From: Symsagittifera roscoffensis
Lineage: Eukaryota; Xenacoelomorpha; Acoela; Convolutidae
Assembly (NCBI RefSeq): GCF_963678635.1
Contig: NC_087063.1
Coordinates: forward strand, 63,347,290-63,411,289
Length of the DNA stretch: 64,000 nucleotides
Reading direction: 5' to 3'
The notes under the pieces were generated by a model. The model saw nothing but the letters and a program-made list of their open reading frames with translations. It was not told where the DNA came from and made no database searches. This document shows, piece after piece, positions 53,370 through 62,160 of this stretch. The number at the start of each line of letters is the position of its first letter. Positions within the stretch are counted from its first letter, which is position 1. The translations under genes were made by a program, and so were the position numbers.

Positions 53370-55655
53370 TTAATCTGTATTTCTTTTTTCATTACTTATT
53401 ATATTATTTATGGATAATTCTTCATTAAGAATTGTGGATTGACAAATATCTAATAATTGGAGTATATTATTTACGCGGTATGCCTTTTCGTGTACTGGTG
53501 ATATCGTAGCGTTGGTTTCGCAATATCTCAAAAGTCCTAAAGGTAATGTTACTTGATAGGGTGTATTATTGTATACATGTAACGAAATAATATCTGAATT
53601 CGAGTTTTTCAAATATTTTATGGATGAAATTGTGATTTTGAAAAATTTATGGATAGGTTTGAATTCAAAGTCTGACATATAGAGTTGTTGTTTATTTTGT
53701 TTTTTATCATATTGGTGAACTTGTTTTATTGAAAAATTATATATGTTTCCTGATAGTGGTTTCAGGTGTTTTCTTTGTTGGTTATATATTGGATAAAATT
53801 TTGAAAAGAATGGTGGTTGTTTATTTAATCTTTGAAAAAATGTTAGGGATGTGTCTTTTGTTTTTGTGTATTTATCTTTGATTAGTATTTTACTATTCAA
53901 AATGTTGATTGTTGGTATATATTTAGAGATAAATGGTATTCCAATGATATTGTGTTTTATATCAGTGATATGAAATATTTGTTTAAATGGTTTATTTAAA
54001 ATTTTATTTTGCTCTATTGTTCTTGTGGGGAGAAGAAATAATTGAATTTTTCCATAGTTTACCAATGTTGATCCTTGTGCTGTTGCTAGTTTACTGGAGG
54101 TTTCAAGAGGTGTTAGTTTTGGGTGTAATGTTTTTATCTCATTCCATGTGGGAATGTTTATTATGTTTGATTCTGCTCCTGAATCAATTAAAAAATCAAT
54201 TTCAAGATCTGGTGGTGGAAATTCTTTGTTTCTTGGACTTTCTAAAAGAAATGGAATTGTCCAAATTTTTTCTTTGGGTTGTTCTTTTTGTATATTTTGA
54301 TAGATGTGATTTGTATTCAAGCATTTTGTTTTGTCATTTTCATTGGATTGATTTGTAGTGTTGATTTCGTTAGTTTCTTGTGCCGTTTGTGTGGAATGGA
54401 TGGGTTCAATATAATAGTTGTGAAGGAGTTCTAATTGATTTTCATATATATGTGATGAAAAATGTTGTTCATATATAATAGGTTCGTAGTCATTTTCGAC
54501 TGCTATCATATTGATGGAGATAGTGTTTTCTGTATCACTTTCTGAATCTGATGATCCACAGTTTAGTTGATTTAGTAGTAGTTTGTCATTTACTGTGTCA
54601 TCAATACCTGGGGGGTTTGATGTTGTTTCTGGATTTGATTGTACTTGATTAATATGTCTTTGATGTTTAGGTGTACTACTTCTGTGGCGATTGTTAGAAT
54701 TATTATAATGGTTATTATTTCTGTGTGGTGATTGGGAATAATTTCTATAACGATTATTATAACTTGAATGTCGATTTTGTGAACTATTTCGTGATCTGTT
54801 TTGATAATTATTGTTTGGTCTGTTATAGTTTGATCTGTTATATGAGTTATTCCTTGATCGATTATTCGGGTAATTCTGGTTTCGGTTGTTTGAATAACTT
54901 CTATTTCGATTATTGGAGTAGTTTCTATTTCTATTATATGATGAGTTTCGTGACTGATTGTTTGGATAGTATTTATTCCTTGATTGGGAATTAGATCTAG
55001 AAACAAATTGTGTTGTATTTGAATTTGATCTGGAGTAGTTATTTCGACTATTTGGTCTATTGTAATGATTTTGTGACGAATTTTGTGTATTTCTTCGTTC
55101 TGGTGATCTTCCTCTATAACTTGAGTTATATGGTGATTGGGTTCTCGTGTAATTGGTATTGTTCGGAAGTGGTTTTCCTGAACTGTTGTTGCTGTATACA
55201 TTTTTGTTTGGTAGATTTTGATCTTTCTTCATGTATTGATAGAATGATTTATTTGGTTCTTTATATTTTTGAGGTTTGTTTTGATTGTCCTGTTGTTTTT
55301 GTCTACATTCAGAAATACTATGTCCGTATCGTCGGCAATAATTACACCATTTTTTGAAAGATGATTTGCCTTTAAAGTTTGGGTGTTTTTCATAAATATT
55401 GAGTATTTCAGTGATTTTTTCAACGAGGTCTGTATCTGATTCCTGTATATTGTTGATATTTGTGGTATTTGTTTCAATTCGGTTAACATATTGTAATTTC
55501 AGATTTTCTGTTTCTTCAAGTTTCATTGTGATTTCCGCTTGCTCTAGTTTGTCTACTAATTTTCGAAAATCTAAATCAGGCTCTCGAATTGAGGAGGGAT
55601 GGGATGCTCTCTTTTTTATTGCTATTTTCCTTAATTGAGGTGTTAAGGTCATCAT
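53370..55655 (-). CDS. Nucleocapsid-protease frame (copy B)
   Basis: 761 codons, same layout as copy A: CCHC knuckle C104/C107/H112/C117 (Tyr 110 here, His in copy A), basic Asn/Arg/Ser repeats, DSGAE at 491-495. The Met at 55,655 lies inside the end of gag2, so real translation probably enters by a frame change from gag2 within the 80-base overlap. Confidence 0.8.
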   Translation of the reverse strand: MMTLTPQLRKIAIKKRASHPSSIREPDLDFRKLVDKLEQAEITMKLEETENLKLQYVNRIETNTTNINNIQESDTDLVEKITEILNIYEKHPNFKGKSSFKKWCNYCRRYGHSISECRQKQQDNQNKPQKYKEPNKSFYQYMKKDQNLPNKNVYSNNSSGKPLPNNTNYTRTQSPYNSSYRGRSPERRNTQNSSQNHYNRPNSRNNYSRSNSNTTQFVSRSNSQSRNKYYPNNQSRNSSYNRNRNYSNNRNRSYSNNRNQNYPNNRSRNNSYNRSNYNRPNNNYQNRSRNSSQNRHSSYNNRYRNYSQSPHRNNNHYNNSNNRHRSSTPKHQRHINQVQSNPETTSNPPGIDDTVNDKLLLNQLNCGSSDSESDTENTISINMIAVENDYEPIIYEQHFSSHIYENQLELLHNYYIEPIHSTQTAQETNEINTTNQSNENDKTKCLNTNHIYQNIQKEQPKEKIWTIPFLLESPRNKEFPPPDLEIDFLIDSGAESNIINIPTWNEIKTLHPKLTPLETSSKLATAQGSTLVNYGKIQLFLLPTRTIEQNKILNKPFKQIFHITDIKHNIIGIPFISKYIPTINILNSKILIKDKYTKTKDTSLTFFQRLNKQPPFFSKFYPIYNQQRKHLKPLSGNIYNFSIKQVHQYDKKQNKQQLYMSDFEFKPIHKFFKITISSIKYLKNSNSDIISLHVYNNTPYQVTLPLGLLRYCETNATISPVHEKAYRVNNILQLLDICQSTILNEELSINNIISNEKRNTD

Positions 55656-56511
55656 TAAGATTTCTTGTCATTTTTGTGTTTTTATAGTCGTGTGTAATTA
55701 ATGAATATGCTTTTCGAACTAGTTTTTCGATACGTACTGCTAATTGTTTGATGGTTTCATTTGGTAATCTGCGAATTTCATTACATAAAACTCTTTGTTG
55801 TTGTTTGTTTCTTTCGGAGTCAAACATTTTTGAAAATTCTTGTGTAAGTCTTTTCCAATTTGATTTTATTTCTATAGGCAATACTGAAAACCATTTTTGG
55901 GCTGCGCCGTCTAAGGTTGTCTGTATCAACGCTGTGCGTCGATGTATCCAATTTTGATGTAGTGGCGTATTAATTGGTTCAGGTCCTATATTTAAAATTA
56001 AATTTGCTGTTACTGCATTTAAATAATCTTCTACAGAATTTTCAGGGTCTGTTCCTGTGAATACCATTAATGGTTTGTTTGATGTTATTGATGATCCACC
56101 CATAAGGTATGGATTCATTGTCATTTGTAATGATTCTGCGGCATTTGGCATTTGTGAAAAATTTGAAAGTTGATTTTTTGTTATTTCGTGTTGTTGAAGG
56201 TAATATGGGAATGGTATTTCATTTTGCATTTGTGTTGGTTGATACGAGTGTGTAATCATTGGGTTTTGTGGCTGAATTGGTTGAAAAGATTGTGTAATAA
56301 ATGGGTTTTGCATTTGTATTGTTTGTTGATTTTGTGTATCTATTGGGTGTGGAGGAAAAATTCTATGATATGTATGTGGTTCCTGCACTCTTTGTCCACG
56401 ATATTCTTGAGTGTATGGTGCAAATATAATCATCATCAGAGGATAGATAATGCGTTTGATGAAATGCTTGTTTTTTATTTTTATTCTGTTGAAAGAATGG
56501 GTAATTTTCAC
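55576..56511 (-). CDS. gag: gag2: capsid region of Gag
   Basis: 311 codons in the frame +1 to gag1. Residues about 55-120 form a Gln/Pro-rich linker (IQPQNPMITHSYQP). The capsid follows, with YLNAVTANLIL, IHRRTALIQTTLDGAAQKWF, KSNWKRLTQEFSKMFDSERN and LAVRIEKLVRKAY, the layout of Ty3/gypsy retrotransposon Gag. The Met at 56,511 is internal to gag1 and is probably not a natural start; the frame is more likely entered from gag1 within 56,363-56,511. It ends in NSRA with TGA, overlapping the NC-PR frame. Confidence 0.8.
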   Translation of the reverse strand: MKITHSFNRIKIKNKHFIKRIIYPLMMIIFAPYTQEYRGQRVQEPHTYHRIFPPHPIDTQNQQTIQMQNPFITQSFQPIQPQNPMITHSYQPTQMQNEIPFPYYLQQHEITKNQLSNFSQMPNAAESLQMTMNPYLMGGSSITSNKPLMVFTGTDPENSVEDYLNAVTANLILNIGPEPINTPLHQNWIHRRTALIQTTLDGAAQKWFSVLPIEIKSNWKRLTQEFSKMFDSERNKQQQRVLCNEIRRLPNETIKQLAVRIEKLVRKAYSLITHDYKNTKMTRNLNDDLNTSIKENSNKKESIPSLLNSRA

Positions 56512-57865
56512 TACGCTCCTGTGGAGGATGTGAATTAGTTTGAAAATTTACTGAGTTGTTTGTTGCCATTGGATTATCCCAATATTGAGATCTTATCTGA
56601 TTATTATAATTTTTTCGTGGGGGATAGTTTGTTTTTGATGAATGTGTGTAATTATAATTGTGTTCCGCAAAAGTGTTTCTTTTGAATGTTCTGCGTGTTT
56701 TTGACGGTATTGTCATGGGTCTATATGTTTGATAATCTATTTGTGGACATTTTGGAGCAACCGAAGGTTTAACGGTTGATTGTAAGGTTACCTGTGCTAG
56801 TGAAGTGTTTGTATTTCTTGGTGTTGTTAAATTTGGACGTATCGGTGAAATACTTTGTGGTGTAGTTGTTGTTGTTTGGACGATTTCTTCATTTATGAAG
56901 TGTGATGGTGTTTGAATATCTTGTTGAGTGAGATTCCTAGTTCCATTAAGGTTTTCATTGTGTATGACGGTCGAATTTAAAATGTTATTTCGCGTATCGG
57001 GTAAAAATGTATTGTAGTTTAATGGTGATGCATCAATGGATAATGGTATTACCCTTACATAATCTCTTACATAAGATATTGTACTTATTGCCTGACTTGA
57101 GATTGATTGTGGGATATTTATGAATGCATAATGACACCATTCGGGGTCCCAAACGTAGTCTGATTGTTCTGTGATGGCGGTATCATCGTTTGAATTTTGG
57201 GGTCTGAAATTTTTTCTTGCTTGTGAAATTAAATCTATATTATGTGTGAAATAATCTATTATAAACCATGCCAAAATTTTTTGTAAGTCATTTTTTGTAT
57301 GTTGTGAAACTTCATCTTTAGTAAAATTTTCTTTAATTATATGTAGAAAAGTTGAGAATAGTGTGATTTCATGTCGTACCTTTATATGTTTGGATGTCTC
57401 ATTCGGTGAGATATGCGGGATTGGGTTTTCATTTTCTAATATTGAAATATGACTATATATTATTGCAAAAACTTCATTAGTAAATATGGAGTTTGCTCTT
57501 TGTGAGTTATGATATTGTATGCTTTTTATATATTCTGAGAATACTTTTGAAAATTCTAAATCAAGATCGTCTGTTTGAATTACATATTTGCGGTGATTCG
57601 GGTTTGGTGAGCTGAATTCTATGGTGTAGATTCCGTATTGTTGTGTTAAGTTACATATATCTTTCAGATAGTGATCAATAATCTGTCTTTTTATTTTTAC
57701 ATCTGGGAACTCTGTTTTACATGGGCTAATTCCGGGTTCAAACAAATTTAGGAGGAAATTCTTGCAAAGATCATTTTGTCCTCTATTATCGGGTGCATCT
57801 ACTAGGAAGGGGTAGATATCGTCATCGTCTGGACTATCTTCACTTGGAGTGTGTGTTTGGCTCAT
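56363..57865 (-). CDS. gag: gag1: N-terminal Gag (matrix-like)
   Basis: 500 aa beginning MSQTHTPSEDSPDDDDIYPF. The N-terminal 270 residues are helical-looking with a conserved block (ISPCKTEFPDVKIKRQIIDHYLKDIC region, residues about 50-75) found in all gag1 remnants. A Thr/Pro/Ser-rich middle and a basic segment (SKTRRTFKRNTF, about 400) follow. The last 20 or so codons are probably out of the original frame, because gag2 starts here in +1. No knuckle. By position it should supply matrix functions. The ATG is 213 bases after ORFb. Degraded homologues are at 8,086-8,704, 2,831-5,095 and 60,728-62,160. Confidence 0.75.
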   Translation of the reverse strand: MSQTHTPSEDSPDDDDIYPFLVDAPDNRGQNDLCKNFLLNLFEPGISPCKTEFPDVKIKRQIIDHYLKDICNLTQQYGIYTIEFSSPNPNHRKYVIQTDDLDLEFSKVFSEYIKSIQYHNSQRANSIFTNEVFAIIYSHISILENENPIPHISPNETSKHIKVRHEITLFSTFLHIIKENFTKDEVSQHTKNDLQKILAWFIIDYFTHNIDLISQARKNFRPQNSNDDTAITEQSDYVWDPEWCHYAFINIPQSISSQAISTISYVRDYVRVIPLSIDASPLNYNTFLPDTRNNILNSTVIHNENLNGTRNLTQQDIQTPSHFINEEIVQTTTTTPQSISPIRPNLTTPRNTNTSLAQVTLQSTVKPSVAPKCPQIDYQTYRPMTIPSKTRRTFKRNTFAEHNYNYTHSSKTNYPPRKNYNNQIRSQYWDNPMATNNSVNFQTNSHPPQERSENYPFFQQNKNKKQAFHQTHYLSSDDDYICTIHSRISWTKSAGTTYIS

Positions 57866-58078
57866 TTTTTCGTTTAATGACTGTTAATAGGTAATTATTG
57901 ATGTGTCTAATTGGTTGATTCCAATTATACAAGTGTACTGGTTTGTGTTTATATTGCTTTTTTATTCTTCTTTTTCCTCTTTTTGATGAATTTGAAGTTG
58001 TTTCTGAGTCTGAAAATTATAATTGATCGTGAATGGGGCAATTTTTATCTATAGATTCTTTTAATTTATAAAGTTCGT

Positions 58079-58303
58079 CTAAATTGTTGGCTTCTGATTC
58101 TGAAAATGCGTTTCTATTTTGGAAAATCTTTTTCGTGTTATTTGTCTTTGTTTGGTTATTATTTTCTTTTGTGTTTGTCGTTTTGTTCTAATATATCCAA
58201 CTGTTTGTGTATGAGGTGTGATTACAAGGTCATATTTTTTGTTATCTATTTCACAGTTGTGTAAAACGATTGTTTGTTTGTTTCCTAGGTTTTTAAATGA
58301 CAT
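58079..58303 (-). CDS. ORFb, small basic protein (recent copy)
   Basis: 74 aa, MSFKNLGNKQTIVLHNC then KYDLVIT and GYIRTKRQTQKK. Nineteen or so Lys/Arg residues are concentrated after residue 40. Shorter than the 5,202-5,492 copy because of an earlier stop; the RRRN-SESD end is missing. The conserved N-terminal half across copies that are otherwise broken argues for past selection. Function unknown. Confidence 0.6.
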   Translation of the reverse strand: MSFKNLGNKQTIVLHNCEIDNKKYDLVITPHTQTVGYIRTKRQTQKKIITKQRQITRKRFSKIETHFQNQKPTI

Positions 58304-59231
58304 AAGGTTTAGGATGACGGATGCAAAAAGTTGTTAGATGATTTCTATTTTCTTAAATTGTTAGTCCTTACGATTTTTTGGTTAGCTTAACCTGGGTCTA
58401 TTTGTTCAGGGTTGGAGAGAAAAGTATATCGATTCCGAAGAATGATTTTTTACTTTCTCGTGGCTAGTATAAGCTAAGCTGTTAACTTACTTAATCTTAC
58501 TTAGGGGTAGTGATTGTGTTCAAGGGTTGGAGAATAGTAAATCGATCCACAAGGTTCAGGTATAATTAGAACGCGAGTAGTTCGTTAGATACTATTTTAA
58601 ACTTACTAAGTCTAAGATTTATCCTGGGTCTGGTAAGAGGAGGGTTCAAGTGAAGGATGAATAACCGAAGTTCTTCACTGTTTATCCTAATTTGAATGAT
58701 TAGTTTGTTCAAAAATTTCTATTAGTCTTGGGTTTTTTGAAAGGGTTGGATAGTGAATCGACGTTTGAGGTCGTTAGACAATAGCTAAGTGGCTGGGGGA
58801 GAACAAAATTGTTCTTTTTGATCCAAGGATAGGCCTTGATGATCAAGTTTTTTAAATTTAATTAAATAGAAAATTAATTAAGATCCAAGGATAAGCCTTG
58901 ATGATCTGATTTTAAAATTAAGTGAATTTAAGTTTAAAATGATTTAAATTTATTTAAGAAAAGATTTAGTGTTTTAATGATATTAGTGAGTTTATGATTG
59001 CTGTTATGTTTTAGGTGATGAAGCTGGGACAACTGATGATTTTATGATTACTAACAGTTTATTGTCATGCTACTAATTCTTGTTTTGATTTTCAATAAAT
59101 ATTTTCCAAACATGTTTTATAGAATACTGCAGAATTTTAGGAAACGATCTGAGATCTTTTTATCAATCGTTATTGTATATTAATATTTTTGTTTAGCGCC
59201 TGAAATGATTATGAAGATTGACTTCAAGATT
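58304..59231 (-). promoter_or_regulatory. Untranslated leader with hairpin repeats (recent copy)
   Basis: 928 bases without ORF between ORFa and ORFb. Two CCAAGGATA-GCCTTGATGATC repeats at 58,820-58,844 and 58,882-58,906 form CAAGG/CCTTG stems. Other conserved landmarks are the GTTCTTCACTG, ATCGACGTTTGAGG and ACTGCAGAATTTT blocks. Gypsy of Drosophila carries its Su(Hw) insulator between LTR and gag; the position is similar, the motif is not. Confidence 0.55.
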
Positions 59232-59465
59232 TTATGTTTGTAAATGAAAATCTAAATTCATTGCTAATAAATTTCTAAATATAAAAGTTTGTGTTGGCTT
59301 TTGCCGTACTATCATATAACTATTTGGTAAGTTTCTACTTTGTCGTATGTCGTCTCTGGTTTGAGGTCTTCTTCCAATTCCGGGTAGTTCTATTATCGTT
59401 CGGAATATTGGCTCTGATCTATTGAGTCGTAGAGACATTTCGATTAAATTATCGTCGTGTAACAT
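59232..59465 (-). CDS. ORFa, conserved small leader ORF (recent copy)
   Basis: 77 aa, diverged at many positions from the left-side copies yet still open: DDNLIEMSLRLNRSEPIFRT, PGIGRRP, and SYMIVRQKPTQTFIFRNLL. Starts 76 bases after the PBS. The combination of high divergence and an intact frame suggests purifying selection at the protein level. Function unknown. Confidence 0.6.
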   Translation of the reverse strand: MLHDDNLIEMSLRLNRSEPIFRTIIELPGIGRRPQTRDDIRQSRNLPNSYMIVRQKPTQTFIFRNLLAMNLDFHLQT

Positions 59466-59540
59466 TTTAAAAATGTTTTGTCTAAATTCTAATCTATTTT
59501 TGGTTAATTCTAAGCTATTAAGATCTTTTTCGAGACTTAT

Positions 59541-59550
59541 GGTCGCACCA
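59541..59550 (-). other. Primer-binding site
   Basis: TGGTGCGACC on the minus strand, starting with the TGG that pairs with a tRNA CCA end. It is preserved at 3, 2,627, 6,752, 9,654, 12,973 and 19,515. The tRNA would end GGTCGCACCA; I cannot assign it. Confidence 0.6.
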
Positions 59551-59680
59551 GATGAGTTATAACCGGTGGTCTTAACTCATAGAGTAATTTCGGATAGGGT
59601 ACACCGTCTGCTCGTCACGCTATCTTATTTTCGGCCGGATAGATTCGTGCAACTTCTTAGTCTAATACCGATCCTAATCT

Positions 59681-59690
59681 TACTCTTATA
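59681..59690 (-). promoter_or_regulatory. TATA-like box in the LTR
   Basis: TATAAGAGTA on the minus strand, conserved in all LTR copies and flanked by an AAGATTAGGAT-type purine-rich stretch. The probable core promoter of E. Confidence 0.45.
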
Positions 59691-59820
59691 CTATTCTAGT
59701 CTCAGGTTGCTTAACTAGTCTCTGCTAGGCTCAATAGATCTAGGGTATACTGGTTTATTGCGGCTGCTGAAGTTCTCTTGGAGAGGCAACTAATTTCTAA
59801 GTTAAATTCAAATCTCTCTG

Positions 59821-59848
59821 GTGCTGAAATTACAAGTAATTTCAGCAC
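59821..59848 (-). other. Perfect hairpin in the LTR
   Basis: GTGCTGAAATTAC and GTAATTTCAGCAC are exact 13-base inverted arms separated by AA. The same place in other LTRs has a weaker inverted repeat (CTGAAA/TTTCAG always kept). May be a transcription-factor palindrome, or an RNA stem if transcribed. Confidence 0.55.
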
Positions 59849-59967
59849 TTACAAATAAGTGGGTTGTTAGTTAGATGGATCAAGATTGGTTAATATTAAA
59901 TACTTTACAGTGGTAAAATATCTAATTTATTCAATCATAAAATGTAGTTTAGATCAGGTTCCACATC

Positions 59968-60297
59968 CTTCACTTGAGACATTCCTCTTAGATGACCCAG
60001 GCTAAAACCCTTAAATTTTTAGTAAGTCATGGAATAGTACCTAACGATCTACCTGTGTTCTAATTATACATGAACCTAGTAGATTGATTTAGTATTCTCC
60101 AACCCTTGATCACAAATCACAACCCCTAGGTAAGATTAAGTAGATAACTCTTAAACTAAAACCTAGTCACGAGAAAGTTAAAAAGTAAAAACGACAATCT
60201 ATGCGCCAATGTGGATAACCGCACAAAAATTGTAAAAACTATCAGTTTAGGAAAACAAAACCAATAACCCACAAATATTGCATCCATCCTAAACCTT
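59968..60297 (+). other. Truncated leader of the right-hand plus-strand copy
   Basis: Reverse complement of 58,304-58,680 (AGGTTCCACATCCTTCACTTGA, CTCCAACCCTTGATCACAAA, CATCCTAAACCTTATGATAAG). The copy starts abruptly here, head-to-head with the LTR of the recent copy. Confidence 0.65.
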
Positions 60298-60564
60298 ATG
60301 ATAAGAGATAATCTAGGCAGTATGCAAATAATCGTATTACATAATTGTTCAATAAAAAAAGACAGATACGATCTTGTAATCACACTGCACAGACAAACAG
60401 TAGGATATATTAGGTCAAAAAGACAAACACGAAAAAAGTCAATTCCAACAAAACAAAAGCAAATTATCAAAAGACGATTTTCAAGACGACGAAACGCAGT
60501 CTCAGAATCAGAAAAAAAACACAAACACAACGCAGGAACTTCAAGACTTAAAAGAATTCAATAA
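60298..60564 (+). CDS. ORFb, small basic protein (right plus-strand copy)
   Basis: 88 aa, open: MIRDNLGSMQIIVLHNC, YDLVIT, TVGYIRSKRQTRKK, then RRFSRRRNAVSESEKKHKH. It keeps both the N-terminal block and the arginine-rich SRRRN-SESE motif seen at 5,202-5,492. Neighbouring gag is full of stops, so the frame is intact by relative youth or chance. Confidence 0.55.
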   Translation: MIRDNLGSMQIIVLHNCSIKKDRYDLVITLHRQTVGYIRSKRQTRKKSIPTKQKQIIKRRFSRRRNAVSESEKKHKHNAGTSRLKRIQ

Positions 60565-60727
60565 ATAAGAATAATCCGATAGAAGACTAAATATATTTTT
60601 CTGACTCAGAAGCTACAACACCATCGTCAACAAAAGACAACGCAGACTAAAAAAAGTCAATCAAACCGATTCGCCTATATAATTGGAACCAACCAATAAG
60701 ACATACTGAATATTAAACAAATAAAAA

Positions 60728-62160
60728 ATGGGCGAATATAACGGTAATTTAGACGATAACTCGATATTTTTTATTTTTCATACAACCACAAAGTGATCCC
60801 GCCCGAGGACAAATACAATTTTGTCCTATCTTAGATGTAAATTCATTTGAAAACTGAAATAGCCCATGTGAACAGGATTTTCCTAAAATAGGAATAGAAC
60901 GACAAATCCTTGACCACTATCTCAAAGCTATTTGTAAAATCACATCATTTTATGGTTTTTTTACAATCGAAATGCTATCACCTAAATTAAATTACCCAAC
61001 ACATCAAATACAATCAGATGATATAAATATAAAACTCTCGAAAGTTTTCACAAATTATGTAGAACAAGTACATCAAAATTCACAAAGAGCAAACTCAATA
61101 TTCACAAACGATGTTTTTTCAACTATTTTTAGGTGTCTGTCTATACTAGAATTATACAAAACACAAAATGACTCACAACTCAAACATCCCGACCTTCAAC
61201 AGTAATACAAGAAATCTATCTTTTCTCAAAATTTTTAAACACAATCCGTGAAAACCTTTTTAATAACGAAATCTCACAAAATGTAAAATATGGCTTACAA
61301 AGAATAGTAGCATGGTTTAAAATTGATTATTATAGCATTGATCTCATAGCACTATCAAGAAAGAAAAAGTTTTCGACCGCAAAATTTAATTGATGAAACT
61401 GTATTAGCAGATGAAAAAGAATATGTTTGAGACCCTGATTGGTCTCATCCATCAATTAATAACATAACAACTGAATAATCAAGTACAGCAATCACTACTA
61501 TTTCTGTCAAATAAGACTATATTAGAATAACTACACTCAATAATGATGCAACACCTTTAAATAATAAAACAAAATTCTCTGACAGGAAAGGAAATAATAT
61601 CTTAAACTCCACATTCATTAATACACAAGAAAGTTTAAATGGAACAAGAAATCTTAGATAACAATATATTCAAATTTCATCCCATTTCCTTAATGAAGAA
61701 ACAGTCAAAAAATGCCATCAACAACACATCAAAGCATTTCCTCGTTCATCCTACTTTTACAACTCCTAAAAACAAAAATACAGCATTTACGTAAACATCT
61801 ATACAATCCGCAGTAAAACCTTCTGTCACTCCAAAAAACTCACAAGTGGATTATTAAATATTTAAACCAGTGACGACATCACGACAAACAAATAAACAAA
61901 AAACGTCCAAGAGAAGCAATTTTTCAGATCATAACTACAACTTTTTTGCAAAATCCAAAAATAAAAAACCCCCCTATAAGAACAGTCAAAACCAATCACA
62001 TGCACAAAACTATAATCAAAAATACCAAAACAAGCCTCTCACTCAGTATCTTTCAAAGTTCAACCACAAGCTACAGTGGATTGTAGCGAAAACTATCCAT
62101 TTTTCCAACAAAAAAAAACATGATTAATAAACATCATACAAGAAATCAACCACATTACTC
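60728..62160 (+). pseudogene. gag1 remnant (right plus-strand copy)
   Basis: ATG at 60,728 followed by a stop within 25 codons. Open pieces: 60,972-61,205 (SPKLNYPTHQIQSDDINIKLSK, then NSQRANSIFTNDVF) and 61,870-62,127 (TTSRQTNKQKTSKRSNFSDH). Order matches gag1 throughout. Confidence 0.7.

Larger units (their letters stand above)
40055..56044 (-). repeat. Tandem duplication of about 8 kb within the recent copy
   Basis: Copy A 40,055-47,935 and copy B 47,938-56,044 are almost identical over gag2 to S/P. The junction at 47,935-47,937 shares AGG between the capsid (TTTTCAGG) and the S/P side (CTTGAGG), a 3-bp microhomology. Copy B is longer by about 229 bases, accounted for mainly by the 231-base integrase duplication. 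Env and ORF602 are present only after copy A, gag1 and the LTR only before copy B. Confidence 0.9.
59551..59955 (-). repeat. 5' LTR of the recent copy
   Basis: About 400 bases between the PBS and the head-to-head junction. It contains the CGGCCG block, a TATA-like box and a perfect hairpin. Relative to other LTRs it has an extra segment near 59,703-59,728 (CAGGTTGCTTAACTAG). The ends do not show a clear TG...CA pair, so the outer limit is approximate. Confidence 0.65.
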
